Numbered from the stretch's first letter, positions 1-10,055 are shown. The stretch: 64,000 nucleotides of DNA from AP-15 sp963735445 (GCA_963735445.1 CAVTLC010000004.1:1-64000); one strand, 5' to 3'. Made by a program: numbers and translations. Notes: a model not told the origin generated them from the sequence alone.

Positions 1-153
1 CGGGCTTGATCACCCCTCGAACCCCGGGATAGTGCGTGACCAACGGCATCAAGGCGGGAGCTGGAGGCGAGGGCCAACCGCTCTTGCCGAGGGCTCACCG
101 CGTCGGGTGATCCTGCAAGCTCAGCCTGCCAGGCGGCTGCGGGGGCACCAGAT

Positions 154-1756
154 ATGGAAACCTACGATTACATTGTCGTCGGCGCCGGGTCAGCCGGTGC
201 GGCCGTTGCAAATCGGTTGTCGGCCGACCCGCGTAACAAGGTGCTGTTGCTCGAAGCCGGTCGGGCGAGCCATCCGTGGTCGTCAATTCCGATCGGAATG
301 GCCCGGCTGATCACCAATCCCGCGGCCAACTGGCTCTATTCCTCCGAGCCCGAGGCAAACACCAATGGCCGCAGGATCCCGGTGCCGCGCGGCAAGCTGC
401 TCGGCGGCTCCAGCTCGATCAATGGCATGGTGTTCGTGCGCGGCCAGGCCCAGGACTTCGACACTTGGGCGCAGATGGGCAACCGCGGCTGGAGCTACAC
501 CGAGGTCCTGCCTTTCTTCAAACGCATGGAAAGCTATGCCGGTGCGGGCGACGATGCTTACCGCGGTCGGGAGGGCCCGCTGCGCGTCAGCAACCCGGAA
601 CCACGCGATCCGCTCTTCGCCACGATCATCAACGCCGCGGCAGAGGTCGGCATCCGGCACAACCCGGATTATAACGGCGTCAGCCAAGAGGGCATCGCGA
701 TGAGCCAGGCGACGATCGCCGGCGGTCGTCGCATGAGCACGGCGCGTTGCTATCTCGACCCGATCCGCAAGCGCCGGAACCTGCATATCGAGACCGAAGC
801 CTTGACCGAGGGCCTTCTGCTCGATGGCAGCCGTTGCACTGGCGTGAACTACTCACGTCGCCGGCGCTGCGCGCGAGGCCCACGCCTTACGTGAGGTCGT
901 CGTCAGCGCCGGCACGATCAACTCGCCGCAATTGCTGGAATTATCCGGCATCGGCCAGCCCGAACGCCTCCGCAATCTCGGCATCGAGGTGCGCCATGCC
1001 CTGCCCGGTGTCGGCGAAAATTTGCGCGACCACTATGTGCCCCGCACCCGCTGGCTGATCGGCAAAAAGGGCATCACCTTCAACGATCGCGGGCGCGGCC
1101 TTGGTCTGGCGCATCATACGATGCGCTACGCGCTGTTCCGGCAGGGCATGCTGGCGATGGCGGGCGCACCGATCCGTGCGTTCGTGTGCTCGCGCGAGGG
1201 TCTGGAGGCGCCGGACCTTATGCTCGGCTGGATCCCGATGCTAACGGAGCCCAGCCCGAGAGGGCCGAGGATCTCCCGCCAATCTGGCGTCATCTTGTAT
1301 GCCCACCCGATGCGTCCGGAGAGCAAAGGACACATTCACATCACCGCCGCCGATCCGCGCCAGCCGCCGGCGATCAACTTCAATTTCCTATCCTCGCCGC
1401 CCGACGCGGAGCTGACGGTGCGCGCGGTACGCATCGCCCGCGCAATCATGACCGCTCCTGCGATGGCCGCCTTTCAGGTGAGCGAACTCCTACCCGGCCC
1501 CGATCGGACCACTGATGCCGAAATTCTCGATTGGGTGAAGGCGGCGGCGGAAACCACCTATCACCCGGTCGGGACCTGCAAGATGGGGTCCGACCCGATG
1601 GCGGTCGTCGATGCCCAGCTTCGAGTCCACGGCATTGCCGGCCTGCGGGTCGCCGACGCCTCGATCATGCCGACGCTGACATCGGGCAATACCAATGCGC
1701 CGTCAATCATGATCGGTGAGAAGGCGGCGGACATGGTGCTGAATTCCGCAACCTGA
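154..1756 (+). CDS. GMC-family FAD oxidoreductase (choline/alcohol dehydrogenase-like), frame break
   Basis: Probable flavin-dependent alcohol oxidoreductase of the glucose-methanol-choline family. The N-terminus has the FAD dinucleotide motif GAGSAG (residues 10-15) followed by an acidic residue in LLLEAG. A GGSSSINGM segment is the usual GMC signature. The C-terminus has YHPVGTCKMG with the catalytic His, then an NTNAPSIMIGEKAA tail. The reading frame changes once at about 858-868. Frame 1 runs 154-894, and frame 2 resumes with family-like sequence (REVVVSAGTINSPQLLE) up to 1756. Joined length is about 534 residues, normal for the family, so a one-base sequencing error is more likely than a dead gene. 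A weak GGGGG ribosome site precedes the ATG. The substrate cannot be told from sequence; the adjacent LLM enzyme suggests catabolism. Confidence 0.85.
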
Positions 1757-2006
1757 CCATCCTTGGCGGGAACGACCGGTTAGGGCGCAACCTTGTGAGT
1801 GTCGACAGACTTTGGGAAAGCCCGAATTCCCGTTTTGAGGTCTGCGAACTCGGGCGATATGAGAAGACCGATGTTTACTCAGCCGGCTGGCCAAGGGCGA
1901 GGTCGGGTCCGATCTCGCGCAGTTGCCGGCCATCTTGGTGAACGACCGGAATTCGGCGCATTTCTCCCGTCGCGGAATGATGCCCCAACGGCGACGCGGT
2001 ACCCAA

Positions 2007-3144
2007 TCACGGCATCGGCCGGTGCGGCTTACGCAGACCGGCCTGCTCAATCAGCGGCATGACCTCCGCCATCCATTGCCGCATCTCTTCACTCGTAGTT
2101 GACCCAGGACAGTACGATCCCATCGAGGCCAGCGCGGCTCAGCCGGCCCAGTTCGTCGACGATCTGCTCGGCGGTGCCGACCAGCGGATAGCCGCCCCAG
2201 CCGGCAACCATCCTGCGTTTGATGCGCTCATATTGCTCGGGTGGCATGTTGGGGTCGCGTCGGCCCTGCTCGGCGATGATCGTCTCGACCGCGGCGAAAT
2301 CGCCCTTTTCGTGGATGTAGTAGTGCGCGTAATCGCGCGCTTCCCACTCGGTCGGCCGACAGACAACGCGGCAGCTCGTCCAGATCTGGAAATCGCGCGA
2401 AAAATCTTCACGACCAATGCGGCGCATCTCCTCCACCTTGGCCTTGCCGTCTTCGAGACCATCCTCATAAAAGCCGATAAAGGCCATGTCGGCATGCTTG
2501 GCGGCAAAACGGGCGCCAATGGCGGAGCTGCCGGCGTTCATGATCGGCGGGTGTGGTCGCTGCACCGGTTTCGGCTGGTGAAAGCCCTTCTCGATTTTGA
2601 AGAAGCGGCCCGCGAAGTCGAATTCCTCCTCGGCGGTCCACAGTTTGCGCACCATCTCGACCCACTCATCGGCATACGCATAGCGCGTGTCGTGGTCCAT
2701 CGGCGGCAGGCCGAACATGCGCAATTCCTGCGAATACCAGCCACACACGACGTTCAGCGCAAAGCGGCCCCCGGTCAGGTGATCGATCGTCGTGCACTGC
2801 TTGGCGGCGACAATCGGGTGGATCGTCGGCACATGGGTCGTGCTAAAGATCGCGGCATGGTCGGTCACCGCGCCCATGCCGGCAGCCCAGGCCAGGGTAT
2901 CGTAGCAGGTGCCGTTGAAATCGGTGGCGCCGCCGAAGCCCCTCCAGCGCGCCACCGGGACCAATGCCTCAAAGCCAGCCCGATCCGCAATCGTGACGAT
3001 CTCGCGGCTGTTCGGCCAAGTCATTTTGAGATGCCCCGGCGCCGTCGTCGCGGCGCAGCCGTTGCTGACATTGGCCCCAAAGACGCCGAGCTTCAGCCGG
3101 TTGTCGCTGTAGAGCGGGTTCAGGATGCGCCGATCGGCGTTCAT
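2007..3144 (-). CDS. LLM class flavin-dependent monooxygenase
   Basis: Luciferase-like (alpha/beta barrel) FMNH2- or F420-type oxidoreductase. Family features include RLKLGVFG near the start, a long conserved run around HVPTIHPIVAAKQ, ALNVVCGW, and QPKPVQRPHPPIMNAG. I place the start at the ATG at 3144 (MNADRR...), where family members begin; an ATG at 3171 is possible. Upstream in the same frame lies sequence from an SDR gene, so the open frame is falsely long. An early stop occurs after SWVNYE at about 2089. Dropping one base there restores EEMRQWMAEVMPLIEQAG, a typical C-terminus that ends at 2007, so I extend the gene to there. A dedicated flavin reductase is not visible nearby. Confidence 0.8.
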
Positions 3145-3240
3145 TGCGTAACGATTGTCGCCTGCTTCCATGTGTGTGACAACCGGCCGCCGCCGAGTGT
3201 CGATCTCGCCGGACTTTTCGAGTACACCGCGGCGATAAGG

Positions 3241-3665
3241 GATCCGGCCCCAGCCCCGGCGCATCATCTCGGGCACCACCGCGTTGGTTAGCGCCAACGG
3301 CGCCCTCGTATGGACCGCGACAAAGCGGCGCCACTGATCGGGCGTGATTTCCCAGAATTTGAGCGGACGCTGCCAGCTGTCCGGCCGGATCGCACCGGGC
3401 TCCGATGCCGGCATTGTTGACGAGGATCGATCCGGCCAAACCGGGCGCGTGCCGCTCGTGTGAGCTCATCGGCGGCGGTATCCGATGTCAGGTCGGTCTG
3501 TATCGTGAGCAGCTCGCCGGTCTTGCCCTGCTCACGCGCTACCGCCGCCAGCGCCTCCAACAGATCGCGCTCGCGATCGACCCCGGCGACCTGGGTGTCC
3601 GCTTCCAGCAAGCCCCGCACCATCGCCCTGCCGGTGCCGCCCGCCGCACCGGTCACGATCGCCAC
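3241..3665 (-). pseudogene. N-terminal remnant of a short-chain dehydrogenase (SDR)
   Basis: The 5' part of an SDR gene starts at GTG 3665, about 14 nt after AGGAG. It shows the cofactor motif VTGAAGGTG and then, in two further frames, the NNAG motif and a segment around FWEITPDQWRRFV and VVPEMMRRGWGRI. At least two frame changes occur (about 3460 and 3430). More importantly, everything after GWGRI is missing: the Y-x-x-x-K catalytic motif and the C-terminal half are absent. The remaining sequence runs directly into the LLM gene. The gene cannot make an active SDR and looks like a deletion remnant; the frame changes may be sequencing errors on top. Confidence 0.7.
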
Positions 3666-3901
3666 TCGTGGAATTGCCTACTCCTGTATGAGGGCCCTCC
3701 ATCTTATTTTTGGCCTCGCGACGAGCAAAGCGGTCGACGAGTTTCGCTTCCAGCACAGATGCGCGCTCGTCCACAGGGCCGAGCGTCTAGGATTCTCCAC
3801 CGAGGTCCACTCACATCTGTAAGATGTTCGGGGGTTATTTTGTGGGTTGTGTATCTAGCCTAAGCTCTAAGACATTGATTTAATAAGCAAAATATGGTTA
3901 T

Positions 3902-3994
<93 letters not shown>

Positions 3995-4172
3995 GTGCCG
4001 GCGATATCAATTATTTAGATAAGCACGTCAAGAACATCGACGCGGGTGGCCACTCAAACTGCCACCCAAATCGCATCTTGTCCATCGCAAACCACGTCGT
4101 GCCGTGCGCTGTCGGTTCATCCCCTGTTCAATTAGCCCGGATTTTTCATAGGGGTACGGTACATCGAGGTCT

Positions 4173-4763
4173 GTGATCCGAGAAAATCATGTTGCTGGAG
4201 GGTTTGTCTCAGAACCCACGGGAGCCGTATGGCGACAGAGCGTAGCGCCGATTTGTTTGGATTTGAACGCGTCGAAGGGCGAGCGGTGGTCGCCGGGTTT
4301 TGATGGCGGCAAGCTGCCTTTGGACGCCGGCAGGCTGTTGTTTGGAGCGACCGACAGGGCGATCGGATGAGTCGAGCGATTTGCCCGGTGCTTCAGCGAC
4401 TTCAGATCACAGGATCAGGTCGAGCATAGGGTGGCGACAATGGTCGGCCAGCAGGTGTTTGGCCTGGCCCTCGGCTATGAGGGATCGGGTCGATCATGAT
4501 GAACTGCGCCATGACCCGATTATTGCGGCATGGCCGGCAAGCTCGCCGCACGCCGTCGGACTGCGCCCCGGTAGCCGGCAGATCGTCGCTTAACCGGCAC
4601 GCATTAGGCGCTAAACCGCCGCCGCCTTATCTCAAGATCGACCACGATCCGCATGCCATTGCGGCGACGTTTGTCGATCTGTTGCTCGATGCGCATCCCT
4701 CCGACAGCACAGATTATCCTCGACCTCGACGCTACCGACGACCCGCTGCATGGCGATCAATGC
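4173..4763 (+). pseudogene. Decayed IS1380-family transposase fragment
   Basis: Translation in successive frames gives pieces characteristic of IS1380 transposases in the right order. These are LDLNASKG with FDGGKLPLDAGRLLFGATDRAIG, then (after TGA at 4368-4370) VERFARCFSD and VEHRVATMVGQQVFGLALGYE, then DHDELRHDP, then CAPVAGRSSLNR with KIDHDPHAIA, and finally IILDLDATDDPLHG. There is at least one nonsense codon and three frame shifts, and only the N-terminal ~200 residues remain. The sequence near 4133 (TAGCCCGGATTTTTCAT) may be the left IS end; this is inference. The element is dead and truncated against the following channel gene. Confidence 0.8.
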
Positions 4764-4949
4764 CAGCCACGGGTCAGGCCCGTGGGGCTGAAGGCCTACG
4801 GCCGCGAAATGCGAACAGCGCGCCGCCATGCGGCTCGAGGCACAGGTGGTCTGCACCACGCCCCCAGCCCGCTCGACCTCCATTATTCCCATCCACCCGC
4901 CGAACGGAAACGAAACGGCGCTTTTCGCCAGCGCCGGTGTTTTTCAGAC

Positions 4950-6143
4950 ATGCTCGCGTTTGCTGCTGGCGTGTTCGCCATCCTGCTGCTCGCTGCCACC
5001 GCGCAGGATTCGTTCGAGGTCATGCTGCTGCCGCGCCGCGTGCTGCGGCGGTTGCGCTTTGTCAGCCTGTTTTATCGTGTGACCTGGGCGGTGTGGTCGG
5101 CGGTTACAGTGCGCCTGACCGGCGACCGCCGCGACCGATTTCTCGGGGTTTACGGCGCCCTCTCGATGGTGCTGCTATTCAGCCTGTGGATTGCCGGCCT
5201 GATGCTCGGCTTTGGGCTGTTGCTGTGGGCCGTAGAGGTCGGCGCCGGGGCGAAGCCGGAGCCAACGCTCGGCGAGCAGCTTTACATGAGCGGTGTCACC
5301 TTTTTTACGCTCGGCTACGGCGATCTCGTGCCGCATAGCGGGCTGGCGCGGCTGCTGACGATCCTCGAAGCCGGCACTGGGCTCGGCTTTATCGCCGTCG
5401 TGATCGGCTATCTTCCGGTGCTGTACCAGCTGTTCTCGCGGCGTGAGGCGGCAGTAATCCGGCTCGACGGCCGCGCCGGGTCGCCACCCACCGCTGTCGG
5501 CTTGCTGCAGCGGCATGGCGGCGAGGATGGATCGGGACAGATCGCGACCTTGCTGCGCGAATGGGAAGCCTGGGGTTCCGAACTGCTGGAGAGCCATCTC
5601 TCGTATCCGATGCTCGCCTATTACCGGTCGCAGCACGACGATCAGTCGTGGCTGGCGGCGCTCGCGGTCATCATCGATTGCTGCGCGCTGATCCTCGTCG
5701 GGCTCGACCGGACGCCGCCACTGCAGGCGCGGATGACCTTCACGATGGCGCGGCAAATCCTGGTCGAAATGACAAAGTCGCTGGGCGTGGCGCCGTCGCG
5801 TTACAGCGGCGGCGACCGGCTCGATCATCCTGCTTTCCTGCACCTCGAACAGAGCCTGATCGATGCCGGCTTTAGCTGGGAGACATCCGAGGCGGAGGAG
5901 TTGCTCGCTGCGTTGCGCGCCACTTACGAACCGTTGCTCGATGGGCTGGCCGCCTATTTGCTGCTGCCATTGCCGGGGTGGATGGCCGAGGACGCTGACC
6001 GAGACCATTGGGAGCGGGGGCCGCGCGGCACCCTCGCGCGCCGTCTCGTCGACGAACTCATGCAGAGTGGCACGATCATCGAGAGCGAGTCTGACACCGG
6101 TTCGCGCTGGCGTCGCTTGCGGTCGCGCCTTCGCGATCGCTGA
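4950..6143 (+). CDS. Two-transmembrane potassium-channel-like protein
   Basis: Membrane protein of 397 residues. There is a hydrophobic helix at about residues 2-20, more at 68-97, then a pore loop with the filter TLGYGD (residues 120-125), the K+ channel signature, and a further helix at about 132-155. The C-terminal ~230 residues are predicted cytosolic. They show no obvious RCK/TrkA nucleotide-binding motif and resemble an uncharacterised domain found behind ion_trans_2 pores. The open frame extends upstream into the IS1380 relic, so I start at ATG 4950 where membrane-protein sequence begins. The IS insertion probably replaced the native promoter region. Ion selectivity is inferred from the filter only. 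Confidence 0.8.
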   Translation: MLAFAAGVFAILLLAATAQDSFEVMLLPRRVLRRLRFVSLFYRVTWAVWSAVTVRLTGDRRDRFLGVYGALSMVLLFSLWIAGLMLGFGLLLWAVEVGAGAKPEPTLGEQLYMSGVTFFTLGYGDLVPHSGLARLLTILEAGTGLGFIAVVIGYLPVLYQLFSRREAAVIRLDGRAGSPPTAVGLLQRHGGEDGSGQIATLLREWEAWGSELLESHLSYPMLAYYRSQHDDQSWLAALAVIIDCCALILVGLDRTPPLQARMTFTMARQILVEMTKSLGVAPSRYSGGDRLDHPAFLHLEQSLIDAGFSWETSEAEELLAALRATYEPLLDGLAAYLLLPLPGWMAEDADRDHWERGPRGTLARRLVDELMQSGTIIESESDTGSRWRRLRSRLRDR

Positions 6144-6270
6144 CCTGTCGCCTTGTCTTGGTTCTTGAAGGTGTCAGATCCGGCCAGGACCCGCCGTCGA
6201 AGCGCGGAACTCAGCCCGATTGGCGGAGTGTACTACATCAGGATGCGATTTTGCGGGTGGACGATCGGAC

Positions 6271-6675
6271 ATGAACCACTGGTTTCAGAAAATCGCCCTG
6301 TTTGCTTCGAATGCCGTCGGCAGTCCGACCGCGTTTTTGCTCGCCTGCGCCTCGGTATTGGTTTGGGCGGCGGCGGGCCCGCTGATGGGCTTTTCGGATA
6401 CCTGGCAGCTGATCATCAATTCTCTTTCCAGCATTATTACCTTTTTGGTCGTGTTCCTGATTCAATATGCGCAGAACCGCGACACACGCGCGATCCGCTT
6501 GAAGCTCGACGAGCTTTTGCGCACGCAGGAAGGTGCACGCTCTTCTTTGGTTGACCTCGACCGATTGTCCGACCGGGAAATCGAGCATCTGGAGAAAGAG
6601 TTTCAAGACTGGCGACGGCGCAGCGGGCGCGCCAAGGATGCGGAGACCTCGAAAACCGTGCTGCATCGGTTGTAA
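6271..6675 (+). CDS. Low-affinity iron permease family protein
   Basis: A 134-residue inner-membrane protein matching the small bacterial family related to yeast Fet4. It has FQKIALFASNAVGSPTAFL at the N-terminus, two hydrophobic segments (about residues 20-40 and 50-70) with the family motif FLVVFLIQ.AQNRD, and then a soluble tail with KLDELLR. I use the ATG at 6271 because the 17 upstream codons carry no family-like sequence. Family name aside, bacterial members have no established transport role; the motifs make membership clear but not function. It lies 130 bp after the channel gene on the same strand. Confidence 0.85.
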   Translation: MNHWFQKIALFASNAVGSPTAFLLACASVLVWAAAGPLMGFSDTWQLIINSLSSIITFLVVFLIQYAQNRDTRAIRLKLDELLRTQEGARSSLVDLDRLSDREIEHLEKEFQDWRRRSGRAKDAETSKTVLHRL

Positions 6676-6794
6676 TCGGGCGGAAGCGGGCGCGCCCGCG
6701 ACTTAAGCAACCTGAACGCGGTTTAGTATCGCGGGTTGACAAACTCGTCGGCGCCAGCCAGCAATTCAGCCGATATTGCGCGCCTGGAGGAACC

Positions 6795-7695
6795 ATGCTG
6801 TCCGAGACCGCCCTTGCCGATTACAGGCGCGACGGGTTTGTCGTGCTCCCCGACATCCTGACGATGGCGGAAGTCGAGGCGCTGCGCCGCGTCACCGAGC
6901 AGCTTGTCGAGGGCTCGCGGGCGGTCGCCGCCAATGACGAGATCTACGACCTCGAAGACACGCATACCTCGGCCGAGCCACGGGTCCGGCGCATCAAGAC
7001 ACCGCATCTGCATCATGCCGAATATGCCCGGGCTGCCCGCAACCCAAAGATCGTCAGCGCATTAAAGGATTTGTGGGGCACGGTGCGGTTCGACACCGGC
7101 AAGCTCAACATGAAATCGGCCGGCTATGGCGCGCCGGTCGAATGGCACCAGGACTGGGCCTTTTATCCGCACACCAATGACGATCTCGCCGCGGTCGGGA
7201 TCATGCTCGATGATTGCGATCTTGAAAACGGCCCGATGATGGTGCTTCCCGGCAGTCATCTCGGCCCGATTTACGATCACCATGGCCCGGACGGACGGTT
7301 TTGCGGCGCGATGGATCCTGAGGCGTGTGGCATCGACGTATCGCGGGCGATGCCGTGCCTAGGCAAAGCCGGCTCGATCACAATCCATCACGTGCGCGCG
7401 GTGCACGGCTCGGCAACCAATTTCTCGGGCAAGGAACGCCGCTTTTTGCTGTTCCAATACCGCGCCGCGGATGCCTGGCCGTTGCTCGGCTTTAAGGACG
7501 GCATCGAGAAATTCGACGAATTGCTGCTTGCCGGCGAGCCGACATTAGCGCCGCGACTGGCGCCGGTACCGGTGCGGCTTCCGTTGCCGTCCGGCCGAAT
7601 ACCAGGGTTCGATTTACGAGAACCAGCGCGCCACCGGCCGCCGCTTTTTCGAAACCGCCGCCGACCGCGACCGGATCGCGGTTGCCGCCGAATAA
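6795..7695 (+). CDS. Phytanoyl-CoA dioxygenase (PhyH) family protein
   Basis: Fe(II)/2-oxoglutarate-dependent oxygenase of about 300 residues. The metal-binding H-x-D is in VEWHQDW (His118, Asp120). The distal His is in VRAVHGSATN (His204), and an Arg follows in the RRFLLFQYRAAD segment, as expected for 2-oxoglutarate binding. GGAGGAACC precedes the ATG as ribosome site. Near 7600 the frame changes by one base. In the original frame the tail becomes Arg/Pro-rich nonsense to 7730, whereas the +1 frame reads AEYQGSIYENQR and ends at 7695. That is the usual C-terminus of these proteins, so I use it. The substrate is unknown. Confidence 0.85.
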
Positions 7696-7726
7696 CGCCG
7701 GCTGGATTGGTCGCCGGGCCGCGGAA

Positions 7727-8308
7727 TTAAAGCAGCGACAGCTGTGCGTCGGTGGGTGCCGAGTAAAGAATGGCGCCGTCGGCCTGCAGCATGCCTCCGG
7801 AGGTCAGAACGGCCGGCTCGATATGGTCGATGCCGAGGATGTGGCAAACGGCTATTCCCGAGGCCAATAGATAGTCGCTCACAATGCGGCGATGGCAGCG
7901 CCACCACACCGCCTCGGCGCACATGATCGCGGTGCGCTGGTTGCGGGCAAGCGCGATCAATTCATCGAGCCCGCGACGAAACCCCGGGTCGACCGCGGCA
8001 TAATCGGCGTAATTGCGGAACGATTGATTGCGCCACAAAGTATTCGGCGACAGTGGGGCGTCCTTGCGGCGTCCGCGCAAGCCGCCGAGATCAGGCAGAT
8101 GGTGGTAGCCGATCGCTGCTGCAGCAAGCGACTCCGGCAACTCGTTTTGGTTGAATTGCGGATTTGTCCGTGAACGCGGCACGGAACGGATATCCACCAG
8201 CAGGCAGATTCCAGCTTGGCCGAGCAAGCGGATAAGCTCGTCGACAGAACGCGTCGAATGTCCGACCGTCCAGATCGTCAGCGCCGCGTCAGAGCATGCG
8301 TGTTTCAT
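7727..8308 (-). CDS. DUF488 domain-containing protein
   Basis: A 193-residue cytosolic protein of the DUF488 family. The N-terminus has the hallmark TVGHSTRS, followed by LLVDIRSVPRSRTNPQFN. A Cys/His-rich block MCAE..WWRCHRRIVSDYL lies at about residues 130-150 and is conserved in the family. It is convergent with the PhyH gene, whose corrected stop lies 31 bp away. No biochemical function is established for the family; the conserved Cys and Arg suggest a nucleic-acid or small-molecule enzyme, but that is not shown here. Confidence 0.9.
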   Translation of the reverse strand: MKHACSDAALTIWTVGHSTRSVDELIRLLGQAGICLLVDIRSVPRSRTNPQFNQNELPESLAAAAIGYHHLPDLGGLRGRRKDAPLSPNTLWRNQSFRNYADYAAVDPGFRRGLDELIALARNQRTAIMCAEAVWWRCHRRIVSDYLLASGIAVCHILGIDHIEPAVLTSGGMLQADGAILYSAPTDAQLSLL

Positions 8309-8404
8309 TACGGTTAACAGGCAAGTTACTGTATTTACACAAGTTTACCAAGAGCGTTGCAATTGTCTCAGCGCTAGGCATAGATGCGCCAGGGAGGATC
8401 GAGC

Positions 8405-8611
8405 ATGGACCAACGTTCGATTGAAAAACATCTGCGCCGCTGGCACCGCCGCGACAAATCGGCGGGTGACGATTTATCTCGCGAGACAGCGACAGACACC
8501 TCTTCCGCCGAGCGTAAGCTCAGTCCCACGACGGGCAGCGGGCTGTCGATCGAAAGCCAGGTCAGGAAGGAATGGAACCCCGCCAGAGGCTTCGGGCTGC
8601 CGGTGTTTTGA
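8405..8611 (+). CDS. Small hypothetical protein, 68 residues
   Basis: Short charged protein beginning MDQRSIEKHLRRWHRR and ending EWNPARGFGLPVF. A strong ribosome site AGGGAGG sits 8 nt before the ATG, which supports translation. The C-terminal pattern (SQVRKEWNP...GLP.F) recurs, as I recall, in short uncharacterised alphaproteobacterial proteins. No signal peptide, membrane helix or metal motif is visible. It is probably expressed alone from the A+T-richer region at 8310-8400 and followed by a hairpin at 8723-8752. Confidence 0.55.
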   Translation: MDQRSIEKHLRRWHRRDKSAGDDLSRETATDTSSAERKLSPTTGSGLSIESQVRKEWNPARGFGLPVF

Positions 8612-8722
8612 TTTCTCATGCATGACGACGGCTGAGACCGGCCTAACTCGACTTGTCAAAGCTACAACACCCCAGCAAGTGAAGAACTAACGCGCGGAGC
8701 GCGACAATATTGAACACGTGAA

Positions 8723-8752
8723 TGGCGGGCCGGCGGCGATACCGGCCCACCA
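8723..8752 (+). terminator. GC-rich hairpin, possible transcript end
   Basis: Inverted repeat TGGcGGGCCGG / CCGGCCCaCCA with an 8-nt loop and a single mismatch. It lies in a gene-free stretch of about 300 bp (8612-8914). No U-tract follows, so intrinsic termination is uncertain. I see nothing else in this stretch. Confidence 0.35.
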
Positions 8753-8914
8753 GAACCGTAACCTCAAATCACATCTCTTAGACAGGGATCGCCATGATTT
8801 CCGCCGCCCCTGCCCTATCCCGACATCAAATCCTTGCTTTTAGCTCCGCATGGCGTGCAAGCATCAAAGCTCACCGCTGCCAGGATTGGAAATAAGCCGG
8901 CCCCCGCTTAATCC

Positions 8915-9907
8915 ATGAAGGCAATTGTGCTGCGCCAGCCGGGCGGCCCCGAGGCGCTTGAATATCTCGAGATCCCAACACCGGTCCCCGGTGACGGCGA
9001 GATCCTGATCAAAGCCGATACGATCGGGGTCAGCATGCCCGAAGTGCTGGTGCGGCGCGGCACCTATAATTGGATGCCGCCGCTGCCGACAATTCCTGGG
9101 ATCGAGATGAGCGGTACGGTCGCTGCGCACGGCCCAAATGTTGCCGCGCCGGCAATTGGCCAGCCGGTCGTCATCAGCGCCCGCGACCTCCCGGTGCGCG
9201 CCGGTTGCTATGCCGAATTCATCGCGGTGCCGGCGCGGGTGGCGTATCCGTTGCCCGATGGCGCGTCGCTCGAAGCGGCGGCCTGCCTGTCGAACTACCA
9301 AGTCGCCTATCACCTGTTGCATACCGCGGCGCGCGGCGTCGCCGCCGAAAGCGTGCTGGTCTACAACGCTGCCGGTGGGGTCGGCAGTGCGGCTGTGCAG
9401 CTGGCTGTTGCAGCCGGTAAAGGGGTCATCGGGGTTGCCGGTTCGGATGCGAAGACTCACGCCATCGTCCAGCTCGGCGCCGGGCTAGCGATCAACTACC
9501 GGAACGAAGACGTCGTCGCGCGGGTCATGCGCAGCACCGGCGGCCGCGGCGTCGATCTGATCCTCGACCCGATCGGTGGCAAAAATTTTGGCCGCAACTT
9601 CACGATGCTGGCGCCGCTCGGCATGGTGATCTCCTATGGCCGGCTCGATGGCGCGCCAGAGGTCGACTTGATCCCCGCGATGCGGGCCAATTCGGCGGCC
9701 AGCCCAGCGTTGCGCTTATTTACGATCCATAGCTTTGACAATCGTCCCGATATCCGCGCCGCGACCATGAAGAAGTTGCTCGGCCATCTCACCGCCGGCG
9801 AGATCCGGCCACTGATTTACGATCGCTTGCCGCTCGCAAAGGCTGCCCGAGCCCATGCGATGCTTGAAAGCGGCCAAGTCATCGGCAAGTTGCTGCTAAA
9901 GCCGTAG
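8915..9907 (+). CDS. Zinc-independent MDR-family NADPH:quinone oxidoreductase
   Basis: Medium-chain dehydrogenase/reductase of 330 residues. It has the N-terminal MKAIVLRQPGGPEALE typical of quinone oxidoreductase-like members, a GroES-like fold, and then the cofactor-binding segment YNAAGGVGSAAVQLA (around residues 150-164) with an NADPH-type continuation. The C-terminus GQVIGKLLLKP is standard. The zinc-binding Cys cluster of alcohol dehydrogenases is absent. The likely role is NADPH-dependent reduction of quinones or enones. A second paralogous enzyme lies at 31009-32011. Confidence 0.85.
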   Translation: MKAIVLRQPGGPEALEYLEIPTPVPGDGEILIKADTIGVSMPEVLVRRGTYNWMPPLPTIPGIEMSGTVAAHGPNVAAPAIGQPVVISARDLPVRAGCYAEFIAVPARVAYPLPDGASLEAAACLSNYQVAYHLLHTAARGVAAESVLVYNAAGGVGSAAVQLAVAAGKGVIGVAGSDAKTHAIVQLGAGLAINYRNEDVVARVMRSTGGRGVDLILDPIGGKNFGRNFTMLAPLGMVISYGRLDGAPEVDLIPAMRANSAASPALRLFTIHSFDNRPDIRAATMKKLLGHLTAGEIRPLIYDRLPLAKAARAHAMLESGQVIGKLLLKP

Positions 9908-9938
9908 CGCGAGCGGGACCGTTGACGCGAAAGGGGCC

Positions 9939-10055
9939 GTCATTCCGGGACGACTCGCGGGCGGGCGCGGAACCTATGAACATCTGCTGCGCCGATATGT
10001 TCTGAGGCAACGCATGGTTCCGAGCTCTTGGACTGCCCCGGCATCCCGGGATGAC
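9939..10055. repeat. Inverted-repeat element, intergenic
   Basis: GTCATTCCGGGA at 9939-9950 and its near-complement TCCCGGGATGAC at 10044-10055 bound a ~117-bp segment. Pairs of this kind (GTCATCCCGGGA and its complement) are common dispersed palindromic repeats in Proteobacteria. The 259-bp gap between genes holds no plausible ORF. It may act as a transcript-end structure between convergent genes. Confidence 0.5.

Noticed and set aside
1..153. Tail of an upstream gene or a leader RNA before the GMC gene
   Set aside because: No frame shows convincing protein sequence and no clear structure or promoter could be assigned.
2085..2095. In-frame TGA near the end of the LLM gene as a second selenocysteine codon
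   Set aside because: The family-like tail EEMRQWMAE is in a different frame, so this is a one-base insertion, not recoding.
2059..3291. Long plus-strand open frame of 410 codons opposite the LLM gene
   Set aside because: It is the antisense of an LLM gene with clear family motifs, and its translation has no recognisable features. High GC makes such shadows common.
3532..3774. 80-residue minus-strand frame before the SDR remnant
   Set aside because: Its second half is the SDR gene read in the wrong frame, and its first half has no family resemblance or good ribosome site.
4368..4370. TGA in the IS1380 relic as recoding
   Set aside because: The element also has three frame shifts and is truncated; a nonsense mutation in a dead gene is enough.
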